Assembly (NCBI GenBank): GCA_020726025.1
Contig: DYTH01000003.1
Span: 1-53,407 of the forward strand
Source: Syntrophus aciditrophicus
Lineage (GTDB): Bacteria > Desulfobacterota > Syntrophia > Syntrophales > UBA5619
Direction of reading: 5' to 3'
DNA length: 53,407 bases
Shown one piece after another: positions 43,750 to 53,407 of the stretch (the stretch's first letter is position 1; each line of letters opens with the position of its first letter). The notes under the pieces were generated by a model that saw only the letters and a list, made by a program, of their open reading frames with translations, made no database searches and was not told the origin of the DNA. Position numbers and translations under genes: made by a program.

Positions 43750-44820
43750 TTAAAATGGCCAGGTCATCCAGTATTTCTTGAAGCGTATCCATATCCCGAA
43801 CATCCCGAGCGGCTCGAAGATGATGATGCCGATCATGATCAGCCCGATGGCCATGCTGCTGAAATTCTCCAGGCCGACTGTGGTGAACCACTTGTCGGAT
43901 ATGTAGAGCATGAACTTGCCGAAATAGGGAACTTCGGCAATATTCTTGAAAAGATCGTATTGCAGATAGGTTATCAGCGTCGCGCCCATGATGCTCCCCG
44001 AGACCGTGCCGAGACCGCCGACCACGACCATGACCAAAAACATGATCGACAGAATCATGTTGAAGGTGAACGGGTCGAAGAATCCGAGAATAAAGCCGAA
44101 GAGCCCCCCGGCGATTCCCGCATAGAAGGCGCTTACTGCAAAGGCCAGCGTTTTGTAGATGGTCAGATTTACCCCGATGACCTCCGCAGCGATATCGCTG
44201 TCCCGGATTGCAACGAATGAACGACCGACGCGCGTTTTCAGGATATTGACCGCACCCACGACCATGATCACCGCAATAATGAGTATAAGGTAGTATTTCT
44301 GAAGATCATTTGTAACCGGGAGACTCAACCCAAGCTGCGGAATTCCCAGATCGAGGACGGGGGTCTTGAGCCCCATGCGCCCGCCGAAGATTTTCATGGC
44401 GCCGATGATATGCATGATCGTCAGGCCGAAACCGAGCGAGGCAATGGCCAGATAGGGACCTTCAAGCCGCAGGGCGGGCAGCCCCAGAATAAAGCCGAAA
44501 AAGGCGGCGACAAAAGCGGCAATGATGATGGCGGCGACAAAGGGGATGTGAAATGTTGACATGAGCATGGCCGTTCCATAAGCTCCTATGGCAAAAAAAC
44601 CGGCATGGCCCAGGGATATCTGTCCGGTGGAACCGACAAGAATATTGAGACCGACGGCCAGTATCACATGCACCATGATAACATTCAGCAGGTATATGTA
44701 GTAGTTTGGCGCGTAAAGAGGAAAGGTGAACAGTCCCAAAAGAAGCGCCGCCGACCAGAAGAGAACCACCCCGCTCTTGAAAAGCTGAACGTCCTCATAG
44801 TACTCGCGTTTCATATCCAT
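43750..44820 (-). CDS. livM: Liv-type ABC transporter permease LivM
   Basis: 356 aa. LNILVGSTGQISLGHAGFFAIGAYGTAML, LPALRLEGPYLAIASLGFG, RVGRSFVAIRDSDIAAEVIGVNLTIYKTLAFAVSAFYAGIAGGLFG and the VVVGGLGTVSGSIMGA loop are typical LivM features, spread over about nine or ten helices. The ATG at 44820 has AAGGGG 9-14 bases upstream; the track start at 44829 is a TTG. It is the first gene of the leftward liv-ligase-hydratase block. No strong promoter could be assigned in the region to its right. Confidence 0.95.
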   Translation of the reverse strand: MDMKREYYEDVQLFKSGVVLFWSAALLLGLFTFPLYAPNYYIYLLNVIMVHVILAVGLNILVGSTGQISLGHAGFFAIGAYGTAMLMSTFHIPFVAAIIIAAFVAAFFGFILGLPALRLEGPYLAIASLGFGLTIMHIIGAMKIFGGRMGLKTPVLDLGIPQLGLSLPVTNDLQKYYLILIIAVIMVVGAVNILKTRVGRSFVAIRDSDIAAEVIGVNLTIYKTLAFAVSAFYAGIAGGLFGFILGFFDPFTFNMILSIMFLVMVVVGGLGTVSGSIMGATLITYLQYDLFKNIAEVPYFGKFMLYISDKWFTTVGLENFSSMAIGLIMIGIIIFEPLGMFGIWIRFKKYWMTWPF

Positions 44821-45092
44821 AAAAGACAACCCCTTGTTTGAGTATTAAGCTGCCAGAACCAGCCCGGACATCACAGAAAACAGAACACTAAACCAGAATA
44901 TGAAAATCCGCAAAGATGAATCCCTGTAAAACAGCGGCATCGAGGACTCATCAAGAAATATATGCAGGCAACCACATGGCGGGCGATCCATAAACCCGCA
45001 TAGAATCCAACAAGGTGATAGATTTAACAGCAACCCGGCAAAGCTGTCAAGGACTTTTTGCCGTCTGTCTTTCACACACCCCCGCATTTATC

Positions 45093-45121
45093 TTGACACG
45101 CCATTGCGAACCAATTATCCT
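45093..45121 (+). promoter_or_regulatory. Promoter in front of DUF2065/queA
   Basis: TTGACA (45093-45098), a 17-base spacer and TATCCT (45116-45121). A ribosome-binding site (AAGGAAGG) follows at about 45131-45138 and now ends in the inserted repeat. Confidence 0.65.
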
Positions 45122-45147
45122 TACAAAAAAAAGGAAGGCATGCCAAT

Positions 45148-45280
45148 GAGCCGATTGCAAAAGTCCCGAAGAGAAAAGAATTTGTCATTTCAGCGAACGT
45201 GGGAATCCAGTCCTTTCAGTACTTTACAAAAATTTCTGGATTTCCGTTTACACGGGAATGACGACTTTTGCTGTTGGCTC
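45148..45280. repeat. 133-bp MITE-like element inserted before the DUF2065 gene
   Basis: The ends GAGCCGATTGCAAAAGTC and GACTTTTGCTGTTGGCTC are inverted repeats (15/18). The element is flanked by the direct repeat CAAT (45144-45147 and 45281-45284). It shares end sequence with 20994-21011 and internal GGAATGAC-type arms with 21057-21188. It carries no gene. Confidence 0.75.
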
Positions 45281-45286
45281 CAATAA

Positions 45287-45472
45287 ATGAAATATTTTAT
45301 CTGCGTCATTGGAATGGTTCTGGTCATCGAAGGGCTCCCCTATATGACCTATCCGGAGTGGACAAAGGCCTGCCTTCGCAAACTCATGGAAATATCGAAT
45401 GCCTCCCTGCGCGTAACGGGGCTCCTGGCCGTCTCGATCGGGCTCCTTCTTGTCTATTTTGGAACAAGGTAG
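45287..45472 (+). CDS. DUF2065-family small membrane protein
   Basis: 61 aa with two membrane helices: MKYFICVIGMVLVIEGLPYMTYP and TGLLAVSIGLLLVYFGTR. EGLPYMTYPEWTK and the loop between match DUF2065 (YjeT-like) proteins, whose role is unknown. The ATG has no ribosome-binding site directly upstream because the MITE-like element ends six bases before it; the old site AAGGAAGG lies about 150 bases away on the far side. Expression may therefore have been lost or rewired. Confidence 0.8.
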   Translation: MKYFICVIGMVLVIEGLPYMTYPEWTKACLRKLMEISNASLRVTGLLAVSIGLLLVYFGTR

Positions 45473-45563
45473 TCTGATTTCTCCCTATTGCCTTTTATTC
45501 GTTGACTTTCGGGAAGCTTTCTGTTTATCTCCCGCAACTTTATCAAAGGCGGCGTCGGTAGGA

Positions 45564-47733
<2,170 letters not shown>

Positions 47734-47775
47734 CTGACAACAAAGACATTACAGAAACAAAAGGAGGTATGTACA

Positions 47776-48108
47776 ATGATTGATTCAGCATTTGCAATGG
47801 CCCCGCCCGGCGGCGGCGGAGGAGCCGCTGGTGGAGGAGATATCAGCTTCATCATCATGATGGCGGTGCTTTTTGGGATTTTCTATTTTTTGATGATCAG
47901 ACCGCAGCAGAAAAAGCAGAAGGAAATTAAAAGCATGATTGCCAACCTGGCCCACGGGGATACGGTAATGACCTCCGGCGGCATTCAGGGCAAGGTAGCC
48001 GGCCTGACGGAAACAGTCGTCACGCTGGAAATAGCCGACAAGGTGAAGATCAAGGTGAACAGGAACTTCATTTCAGCCGTCCTACAGAAGGGAACCTCCG
48101 GAGAGTAA
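47776..48108 (+). CDS. yajC: Sec translocase accessory subunit YajC
   Basis: 110 aa. A glycine-rich start (PGGGGGAAGGGD) precedes the single membrane helix FIIMMAVLFGIFYFLMIRPQQKKQKE, the hallmark of YajC, and a small cytoplasmic domain (GDTVMTSGGIQGKVAGL). It forms the SecDF-YajC subcomplex that assists export. AAGGAGG stands at about 10 bases before the ATG. Confidence 0.95.
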   Translation: MIDSAFAMAPPGGGGGAAGGGDISFIIMMAVLFGIFYFLMIRPQQKKQKEIKSMIANLAHGDTVMTSGGIQGKVAGLTETVVTLEIADKVKIKVNRNFISAVLQKGTSGE

Positions 48109-48234
48109 CCGGTTTCACCGTCTTCTACCGGAATTCTCTGGAACGGCAACGGCAAATTATTTAACCATAAACGGCTTGCAGGTCCTGCAGACGATACCTG
48201 ATTGGCGGCAGCCGACAATCGAAAGGGGTTAAAC

Positions 48235-49836
48235 ATGTTGAAAAGCATCAGAATAAGGGCCGCCATTGTGGTTTTGATCTGCTTGGCGGCGCTTGTCTAT
48301 CTGGCGCCCTCCCTCACCACCAATCTTCCCGAAAGCTGGAAAAAATACCTCCCCATGGACAAAATCCACCTTGGTCTCGATTTGCAGGGGGGAATGCACC
48401 TTGTCCTGGAAGTGGATACGGAAAAGGCTGTGGAAAGCACGCTGGCAAGATCGATAAACGACCTGAAGGAAACCATGATGGACAAAAGGATACGCTTCAG
48501 GATAACCACAAATGCCGCCGGAGGAAACGCGGTCTTTGAATTCCCCGATACACCCTCCCGTGAGGCGTTTGATTCCCTTCTTGCCAAACAGTACCCCGAT
48601 CTGGAGGTTGCCTCTTCCGGAGCCGTGGCAGGCAAAGGAACGGCAACGGTTAAAATCAAGGACAAACGCGCCCTTGAAATCAAAAAGATGGCGGTGGAAC
48701 AGAGCCTCGAGACCATCCGCAACCGGGTTGACCAGTTCGGCGTAACCGAACCGGAAATCATTCCCCAGGGCGATGACCGCATCATCGTTCAGCTTCCCGG
48801 CATCAAAGACACGACCCGCGCCAAAAACCTGATCGGCCGCACGGCCATGCTGGAGTTCAAACTCGTTGACGACGAAAACAGCATTGAAGAGGCGCTGAAA
48901 GGCAATGTCCCCGAAGGCGATGTCGTCGCCTATGAATCGCGTCTTGACAGAGCATCCGGTCGGAAAAACGAAATTCCCCTCCTTCTCAAAAGCAGAACCC
49001 TGATGACCGGGGACGCGCTTGAAACCGCCAAGGTGCAAATCGGGGACCGCTTCGGCGAGCCCCATGTCTCGATCAAATTCAACGCACAGGGGGCAACCGA
49101 ATTTGACCGGATCACCGGAGAAAACGTCAAAAAACGGCTCGCCATTGTCCTTGACGGCGTCGTTCATTCAGCGCCGGTCATTCAGGAGAGGATTTCCGGA
49201 GGAGACGCCCAGATCACCGGATCATTCACGATGGAGGAGGCCACCGACCTCGCAATTGTGCTGCGCGCAGGCGCCCTTCCCGCGCCGGTTACCATTCTCG
49301 AAGAGAGAACCGTAGGCCCGTCGCTTGGTCAGGATTCCATCGACAAAGGAACCCGGGCCAGCCTTATTGCCGGGATTCTGGTTCTTTTATTCATGCTGGC
49401 CTACTACAGACTGACGGGTATTGTCGCCGACGTCGCGCTGACAATGAACATGCTGCTTCTTCTGGGGGTAATGGTCATCTTCAAGGCAACCCTGACCCTC
49501 CCCGGCATCGCCGGCATCGTCCTCACCATAGGCATGGCGGTTGACGCCAACGTCCTGATCAATGAGAGGATTAAAGAAGAACTCAGCCTGAAAAAGACGC
49601 CCCGGGCGGCGATCGAGGCAGGTTATCAAAAGGCCTTTCTGACCATTTTTGACTCCAATGTTACAACCCTGGTTGCCGCGCTTTTTCTGTTCGGCTTTGG
49701 AACCGGCCCCATCAAAGGATTCGCCGTGACGCTCACCATCGGCATATTGGTCAGCATGTTTACTGCGGTCTTTGTTACGAGGATCATCTTCGATTATTTC
49801 ATCTGGAATCGTAAGATAGAAAAGATAAGCATCTAA
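48235..49836 (+). CDS. secD: Protein translocase subunit SecD
   Basis: 533 aa from the ATG at 48235 (AAAGGGG upstream); the track start at 48202 is a TTG. GLDLQGGMHLVLEVD near residue 45 is the SecD signature. The large periplasmic P1 region follows (IRNRVDQFGVTEPEI, IIVQLPGI), then six membrane helices with AGILVLLFMLAYYRLTG and GMAVDANVLINERIKEE, whose Asp takes part in proton-driven work. It helps pull exported proteins across the inner membrane. It is 126 bases after yajC. Confidence 0.97.
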   Translation: MLKSIRIRAAIVVLICLAALVYLAPSLTTNLPESWKKYLPMDKIHLGLDLQGGMHLVLEVDTEKAVESTLARSINDLKETMMDKRIRFRITTNAAGGNAVFEFPDTPSREAFDSLLAKQYPDLEVASSGAVAGKGTATVKIKDKRALEIKKMAVEQSLETIRNRVDQFGVTEPEIIPQGDDRIIVQLPGIKDTTRAKNLIGRTAMLEFKLVDDENSIEEALKGNVPEGDVVAYESRLDRASGRKNEIPLLLKSRTLMTGDALETAKVQIGDRFGEPHVSIKFNAQGATEFDRITGENVKKRLAIVLDGVVHSAPVIQERISGGDAQITGSFTMEEATDLAIVLRAGALPAPVTILEERTVGPSLGQDSIDKGTRASLIAGILVLLFMLAYYRLTGIVADVALTMNMLLLLGVMVIFKATLTLPGIAGIVLTIGMAVDANVLINERIKEELSLKKTPRAAIEAGYQKAFLTIFDSNVTTLVAALFLFGFGTGPIKGFAVTLTIGILVSMFTAVFVTRIIFDYFIWNRKIEKISI

Positions 49837-49897
49837 TACAGCGACGCGATGCTCGAGTGGAAGAAAAAGTGAGGAGATTGTTTACAAGGAGAATTGA

Positions 49898-50809
49898 ATG
49901 GAAATAATAAAATCGGAAACCCGTTATAACTTCGTAAGGCTGATGAAGCCGGCGACCATTGTGTCGCTTGCGGTTATTATAATCGGGATTGTTTCACTGA
50001 TATGGCATGGAGGCCCCAACTACGGCATTGATTTTGCCGGAGGCACCCTGATTCAGATAAAATTTAAAAACGCCACCCACACCGATAAGATACGCGGCGC
50101 CTTTCAGGAGGCTGGCTTCGCGGGAAGCATCATCCAGGACTACGGACCGCTGGAGGCGCTGGTTAGAACCACCGAACCAGGCAAGAATGCTGCCGAATTG
50201 TCGTCCGATGTAGAAAAGGCCGCGACGACTGCTTTCGGCGCCGGCAGCTACGAGATCCGGCGCATCGAGATGGTCGGCCCCAAGGTAGGCAAAGACCTGA
50301 CCCGCAAGGCAATTCTGGCGATCATCTTTTCGTGGCTGGGGATTCTCGTTTACGTGGGGGTAAGATTCGAATTCCGCTACGCCCTCGGAGGAATCGTCGC
50401 CCTTGTTCACGACGTGCTGGTCACGATCACCTTCCTGTCGCTCTTCGGCAAGGAGTTCGATCTCAATATCGTTGCCGCGCTGCTTACAATCGTCGGGTAT
50501 TCGATCAACGACACCATCGTCATTTTTGACAGGATACGGGAAAATGCACGCAAAAACATCAAGCAATCCTTAAACGACATCATCAATGCCAGCGTCAACC
50601 AGACGTTAAGCCGGACAATTCTAACCTCGCTTACCGTTCTGATCGTCCTTCTGGTTCTGTTTTTCTTCGGCGGCCAGGTGATTCACGATTTCGCCTTCGC
50701 TCTGATTATCGGAACAATATCGGGTGTCTATTCAACCGTGTTCATTGCCAGTCCGATTGTCCTGCTTTTTGAGAAGATCCGGCCCTCCGGGCTCAAAAGG
50801 AAAAAATAG
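49898..50809 (+). CDS. secF: Protein translocase subunit SecF
   Basis: 303 aa. NYGIDFAGGTLIQIKF is the SecF counterpart of the SecD signature; further on FEFRYALGGIVALVHDVLVT, LTIVGYSINDTIVIFDRIREN and NQTLSRTILTSLTVL are the typical helices. It pairs with SecD. AAGGAG lies 8 bases before the ATG. The 61-base gap to secD holds nothing notable. Confidence 0.97.
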   Translation: MEIIKSETRYNFVRLMKPATIVSLAVIIIGIVSLIWHGGPNYGIDFAGGTLIQIKFKNATHTDKIRGAFQEAGFAGSIIQDYGPLEALVRTTEPGKNAAELSSDVEKAATTAFGAGSYEIRRIEMVGPKVGKDLTRKAILAIIFSWLGILVYVGVRFEFRYALGGIVALVHDVLVTITFLSLFGKEFDLNIVAALLTIVGYSINDTIVIFDRIRENARKNIKQSLNDIINASVNQTLSRTILTSLTVLIVLLVLFFFGGQVIHDFAFALIIGTISGVYSTVFIASPIVLLFEKIRPSGLKRKK

Positions 50810-50811
50810 CC

Positions 50812-51324
50812 TTGAGCCCGCTTGAAATTTTGGGAACCGGTTTTTTCATTCTCATTTTGCTGCTTGGTATCTTCTCGATACTCTTCGGCATTCCCGGAAC
50901 GGTGATCATCCTGATCGACGCGGCCCTTTACGCCGCGTTGACAGGATTTGACAGAATCGGCTGGAAAACTCTGGCAACACTCCTCGTTCTCTCGATTCTT
51001 GCCGAATTGTCGGATTTCGCCATCGGTATGGCCGGCGCAGTAAAATTCGGCGCATCGAAACAGTCGCTCATTGCTTCAGTCGCCGGAAGCATCGTTGGCG
51101 CCGCAATGCTGGCGCCTTTTTTACTGGGAATAGGAGCTGTCATGGGGGCCTTCATCGGCGGTTTCGCCGCTGTTTTTATAGTCGAGACACTCAAACAGTT
51201 CAACATGAAACCGGCGTTAAGGGCCGCCTGGGGAACTTTTATCGGCAGGGCGGCCGGCATCTGCGTAAAAGGGGCGTTCGCTCTGGCAATGACGGCGATA
51301 ACACTCTCGGGAGTCTATGGTTAA
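50812..51324 (+). CDS. DUF456-family membrane protein
   Basis: 170 aa with about four to five hydrophobic, glycine-rich helices (LLLGIFSILFGIPGTVIILIDAALYA, LAELSDFAIGMAGAVKFGASK, GAFIGGFAAVFIVE). The pattern matches DUF456, with no known function. The start is a TTG two bases after the secF stop, with AAAGGA upstream; no nearby ATG would give the full first helix. It sits between secF and lepB and is probably co-transcribed. Confidence 0.78.
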   Translation: MSPLEILGTGFFILILLLGIFSILFGIPGTVIILIDAALYAALTGFDRIGWKTLATLLVLSILAELSDFAIGMAGAVKFGASKQSLIASVAGSIVGAAMLAPFLLGIGAVMGAFIGGFAAVFIVETLKQFNMKPALRAAWGTFIGRAAGICVKGAFALAMTAITLSGVYG

Positions 51325-51348
51325 ACCATCTGCGGACAGTCTCATCCG

Positions 51349-51374
51349 GCGTGGTAAAACCAGTTTCACCACGC
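51349..51374. promoter_or_regulatory. Hairpin in the leader of lepB
   Basis: GCGTGGT (51349-51355) pairs with ACCACGC (51368-51374) around 12 bases. No T-tract follows, so it is not a standard terminator; it may affect lepB translation or partial termination. Confidence 0.35.
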
Positions 51375-51406
51375 ATAACATTCAGGACATCATGTAAGGG
51401 AGATCA

Positions 51407-52018
51407 ATGACCCAGCAAAAATCAAAATTCAGGGAATACGTTGAAGCGATCGTTCTGGCCGTTGTCATCGCCTTTTTCGTAAGGACATTCATTATTCAGG
51501 CTTACAAAATTCCATCCGGTTCGATGAAGCCGACTCTTCTGATTGGAGACCACCTGCTGGTGACCAAATTCAACTACGGGGTCAAGCTCCCTTTGCTGCG
51601 CTCCATGCTGATCCCTTTAGGCGAGCCCAAGCGGGGGGATATAGTTGTCTTCATTTATCCGGAAGACCGCTCCAAGGATTTCATCAAACGGATGGTCGGC
51701 CTTCCCGGAGACACGATAGAGGTCCGAGACAAGAAGGTGTTCATCAACAACCTCCCCTGGAACGACCCGTACGGCAGGCATGTTGACAGCCTTATGATTC
51801 CCGGCGCCGTACAGCCGCGCGACAACTTCGGCCCGGTCACCGTCCCCGCCGGTTCCTTCTTCGTCATGGGAGACAACCGCGACGAAAGCTACGACAGCCG
51901 TTTCTGGGGATTTGTCAAGCAGCAGGACATACTCGGAAAGGCGCTGATCATTTACTGGTCATGGAACAGCGAAGAAAGCGGCGTCCGCTGGAGCAGAATC
52001 GGAAAAATTCTCAACTGA
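51407..52018 (+). CDS. lepB: Signal peptidase I
   Basis: 203 aa. One N-terminal membrane helix (EAIVLAVVIAFFVRTFII) precedes the catalytic Ser in IPSGSMKPTLLIGD; the catalytic Lys is in KDFIKRMVGLPGD, and GDNRDESYDSRFWG is the conserved box E. The enzyme removes signal peptides on the outer face of the inner membrane. Single-helix form, shorter than E. coli LepB (324 aa) and similar to Gram-positive SipS-type enzymes. AAGGGAG precedes the ATG. It closes the Sec block; the convergent metal transporter gene stops 16 bases later, without a visible terminator. Confidence 0.95.
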   Translation: MTQQKSKFREYVEAIVLAVVIAFFVRTFIIQAYKIPSGSMKPTLLIGDHLLVTKFNYGVKLPLLRSMLIPLGEPKRGDIVVFIYPEDRSKDFIKRMVGLPGDTIEVRDKKVFINNLPWNDPYGRHVDSLMIPGAVQPRDNFGPVTVPAGSFFVMGDNRDESYDSRFWGFVKQQDILGKALIIYWSWNSEESGVRWSRIGKILN

Positions 52019-52033
52019 TTCGGGGTGACTCGC

Positions 52034-53335
52034 CTAAGCGGTCAGCGAAAAGAAGATCATCGCCAGAGACAGTACCGTCAATACGGCAACGGTCGCCCAT
52101 GAAATGACATTCATCACGGGTCCGTTGACGTATTTTCCCATAATGCGCTTGTCGTTCACAAGAATCAGCATGAAAAACAGAATGACCGGCAAAAGCGCGC
52201 CGTTTATAACCTGCGAATAATACATGATCCGCACCAGCGGCATATCCGGCAGAAGAATGATTCCGGCGCCCAGAAAAATCATCAGGGTGTAGAGGCTGTA
52301 AAACTGGGGGGCCTCCATAAACTTCCTGTCGAGGCTCGATTCCCAGCCGAAAGCCTCGCAGATCGTGTATGAGGTGGATATGGGAAGAATGGACGCCGCG
52401 AAAAGGGATGCGTTCAGGAGACCAAACGCGAAAAGCAAAGCGGCGTATTGGCCCGCGAGCGGGGCCAGCGCCTGGGCCGCATCGACGGCGCTTTCTATGC
52501 GAATCCCATTTTTAAAGAGCGTCATCGCGCACAGCAGGATGATAAAAAAGGCAATCACGTTGACCATGATTGAGCCGACGATCACATCGATACGGGTGAA
52601 GGGGTAGTCTTTAATTTTCAGCCCCTTGTCAACAACGGAAGACTGGAGATAGAACTGCATCCAGGGAGCAATGGTCGTCCCGACCAGAGCCACGACCATC
52701 GCGATAAATCCGGGCTCCATCCTGAATGAGGGGGTGAGAAACGAGGTTCCCACCTCATTCCAGTCGGGATTTCCCATAAAACCTGAAAAAATATACGAAA
52801 AATAAACTACGCAGGCGAAGAGAAACACCTTTTCGACCGACTTGTAATTGCCCTTCACGACGAGCCACCAGACAAAGGCCGCGCTCACCGGAACGGACAG
52901 GCGCCGACTCACCCCGAAAATCTCCATGCTCGCCGCGATGCCCGCAAATTCCGAAATGGTATTTCCCAGGTTGGTCAGAAAAAGGGCGATCATCAGATAG
53001 AAGGTGACCCGCGCCCCGAATTTCTCCCGTATCAGGTCGGACAATCCTTTGCCTGAGACGACCCCCATCCGGGCGCACATCTCCTGAATGATGATCAGAA
53101 CCCCCGTGATCGGGATCAGGGTCCACAGAAGGGAAAGTCCATATTCGGAGCCGGCCAGCGAATAGGTTGTTATGCCGCCTGCATCGTTATCCACATTGGA
53201 CGTGATGATTCCGGGCCCGATCAAAGCGAGAATCAGCCAGAGTCTCCTCCAGCGGCCGGCGCCGACAAGACGGAGCTTCGAGGGAAAAATCGACTGCGCA
53301 AACCCCTGTAACTTTTCACCCAATGTCTTGCCCAT
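52034..53335 (-). CDS. Nramp-related divalent metal (possibly Mg2+) transporter
   Basis: 433 aa with about eleven membrane helices. The helix 1 motif, DPGN in classical Nramp, reads SNVDNDAGGITTYS here, keeping Asp and Asn-type ligands. The helix 6 motif, normally around a metal-binding Met-Pro-His, reads TTIAPWMQFYLQS, where Ala replaces the Met. Loss of this Met is the marker reported for the NRMT branch, which carries Mg2+ and Mn2+ rather than Fe2+. GGAAGG stands 8 bases before the ATG. It is convergent with lepB. MntH-like manganese transport remains possible. Confidence 0.88.
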   Translation of the reverse strand: MGKTLGEKLQGFAQSIFPSKLRLVGAGRWRRLWLILALIGPGIITSNVDNDAGGITTYSLAGSEYGLSLLWTLIPITGVLIIIQEMCARMGVVSGKGLSDLIREKFGARVTFYLMIALFLTNLGNTISEFAGIAASMEIFGVSRRLSVPVSAAFVWWLVVKGNYKSVEKVFLFACVVYFSYIFSGFMGNPDWNEVGTSFLTPSFRMEPGFIAMVVALVGTTIAPWMQFYLQSSVVDKGLKIKDYPFTRIDVIVGSIMVNVIAFFIILLCAMTLFKNGIRIESAVDAAQALAPLAGQYAALLFAFGLLNASLFAASILPISTSYTICEAFGWESSLDRKFMEAPQFYSLYTLMIFLGAGIILLPDMPLVRIMYYSQVINGALLPVILFFMLILVNDKRIMGKYVNGPVMNVISWATVAVLTVLSLAMIFFSLTA

Positions 53336-53365
53336 CCTTCAGCGCCTTCCTCGTCCATACAGTCC

Positions 53366-53407
53366 CTATCGTCCCAGTTTTGCCGCAACCACTTCAAGGA
53401 GATTCTT
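53366..53407 (-). CDS. C-terminal tail of a gene running off the right edge
   Basis: The leftward frame reads KNLLEVVAAKLGR and stops at 53366, 30 bases before the transporter ATG. Too short to identify; the close spacing suggests it is the upstream gene of the same operon. Confidence 0.35.
   Translation of the reverse strand, partial: KNLLEVVAAKLGR

Larger units (their letters stand above)
44821..45286. other. Divergent intergenic region with promoter and inserted repeat
   Basis: No gene is supported in these 466 bases. The right half holds a rightward promoter, a ribosome-binding site and the MITE-like element described below. The track ORFs here, 44845-45087 and 45104-45286, have no recognisable product; the latter runs mostly through the repeat. 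Confidence 0.5.

Noticed and set aside
45104-45286. 60-aa ORF with a good promoter and ribosome-binding site
   Set aside because: Most of it is the inserted repeat; the signals more likely belonged to the DUF2065 gene before insertion.

Overview
The window looks like a chromosomal segment of an anaerobic Desulfobacterota (deltaproteobacterial) genome, most likely from the Syntrophus/Smithella group. That placement is inference from gene content: a branched-chain-type ABC transporter joined to acyl-CoA ligase genes, acetoacetyl-CoA synthetase, a type IV pilin, many GT-C membrane glycosyltransferases, and short dispersed repeats carrying GGAATGAC-type hairpins. No rRNA, tRNA or CRISPR array was seen.

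Layout. 302-8926 (minus strand): a five-gene, tightly coupled operon, tolC-like / hlyD-like / GAF-HlyD fusion / PqqD-like-M50 protease-HlyD fusion / compact SecA-like ATPase. It reads as a dedicated export machine of unusual composition and is the best candidate for an undescribed system. 8945-9776: gene-free, with an IS630-type transposase remnant and a perfect 20-bp palindrome. 9777-20988 (plus): an orphan ParB-like protein; a type IV pilin with a sigma-54 promoter and its own terminator; then five multi-pass GT-C glycosyltransferase-like genes, three of them with C-terminal TPRs. 20994-24544: a plastic stretch with MITE-like repeats, an RHH/RelE-type toxin-antitoxin pair, a decayed YefM/Txe pair, a MazF pair and a DraRnl-type RNA ligase. 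24545-29895: ilvD on the minus strand, then an overlapping plus-strand operon queD-like / folE2 / nadE / zinc ribbon ending in a strong two-way terminator. 29916-33494 (minus): acetoacetyl-CoA synthetase, a YajD-type HNH protein, two small envelope proteins and a lipoprotein. 33638-37067 (plus): hydantoinase/oxoprolinase-like, histone-deacetylase-like and carboxymuconolactone-decarboxylase-like genes. 37079-44820 (minus): livM-livH-livK-livG-livF, a long-chain acyl-CoA ligase and an enoyl-CoA hydratase. 45287-52018 (plus): DUF2065, queA, tgt, yajC, secD, secF, a DUF456 protein and lepB. 52034-53335 (minus): an Nramp-related metal transporter.

How the genes fit together. The left operon combines an outer-membrane channel, three proteins with periplasmic-adaptor domains, an intramembrane metalloprotease with an N-terminal PqqD-like peptide-binding fold and a motor related to SecA; the simplest reading is leader recognition, membrane-embedded processing and export of a dedicated substrate, which is not visible in the window. 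The pilin and GT-C genes suggest a glycosylated surface filament. The liv/ligase/hydratase block suggests uptake and CoA activation of an organic acid. QueD, FolE2, QueA and Tgt are parts of queuosine/pterin metabolism, and the right end is the standard Sec accessory block.

Limits. Family calls come from motifs and architecture read by eye; no database search was run. Start codons were chosen from ribosome-binding sites and overlaps, so several differ from the ORF track.
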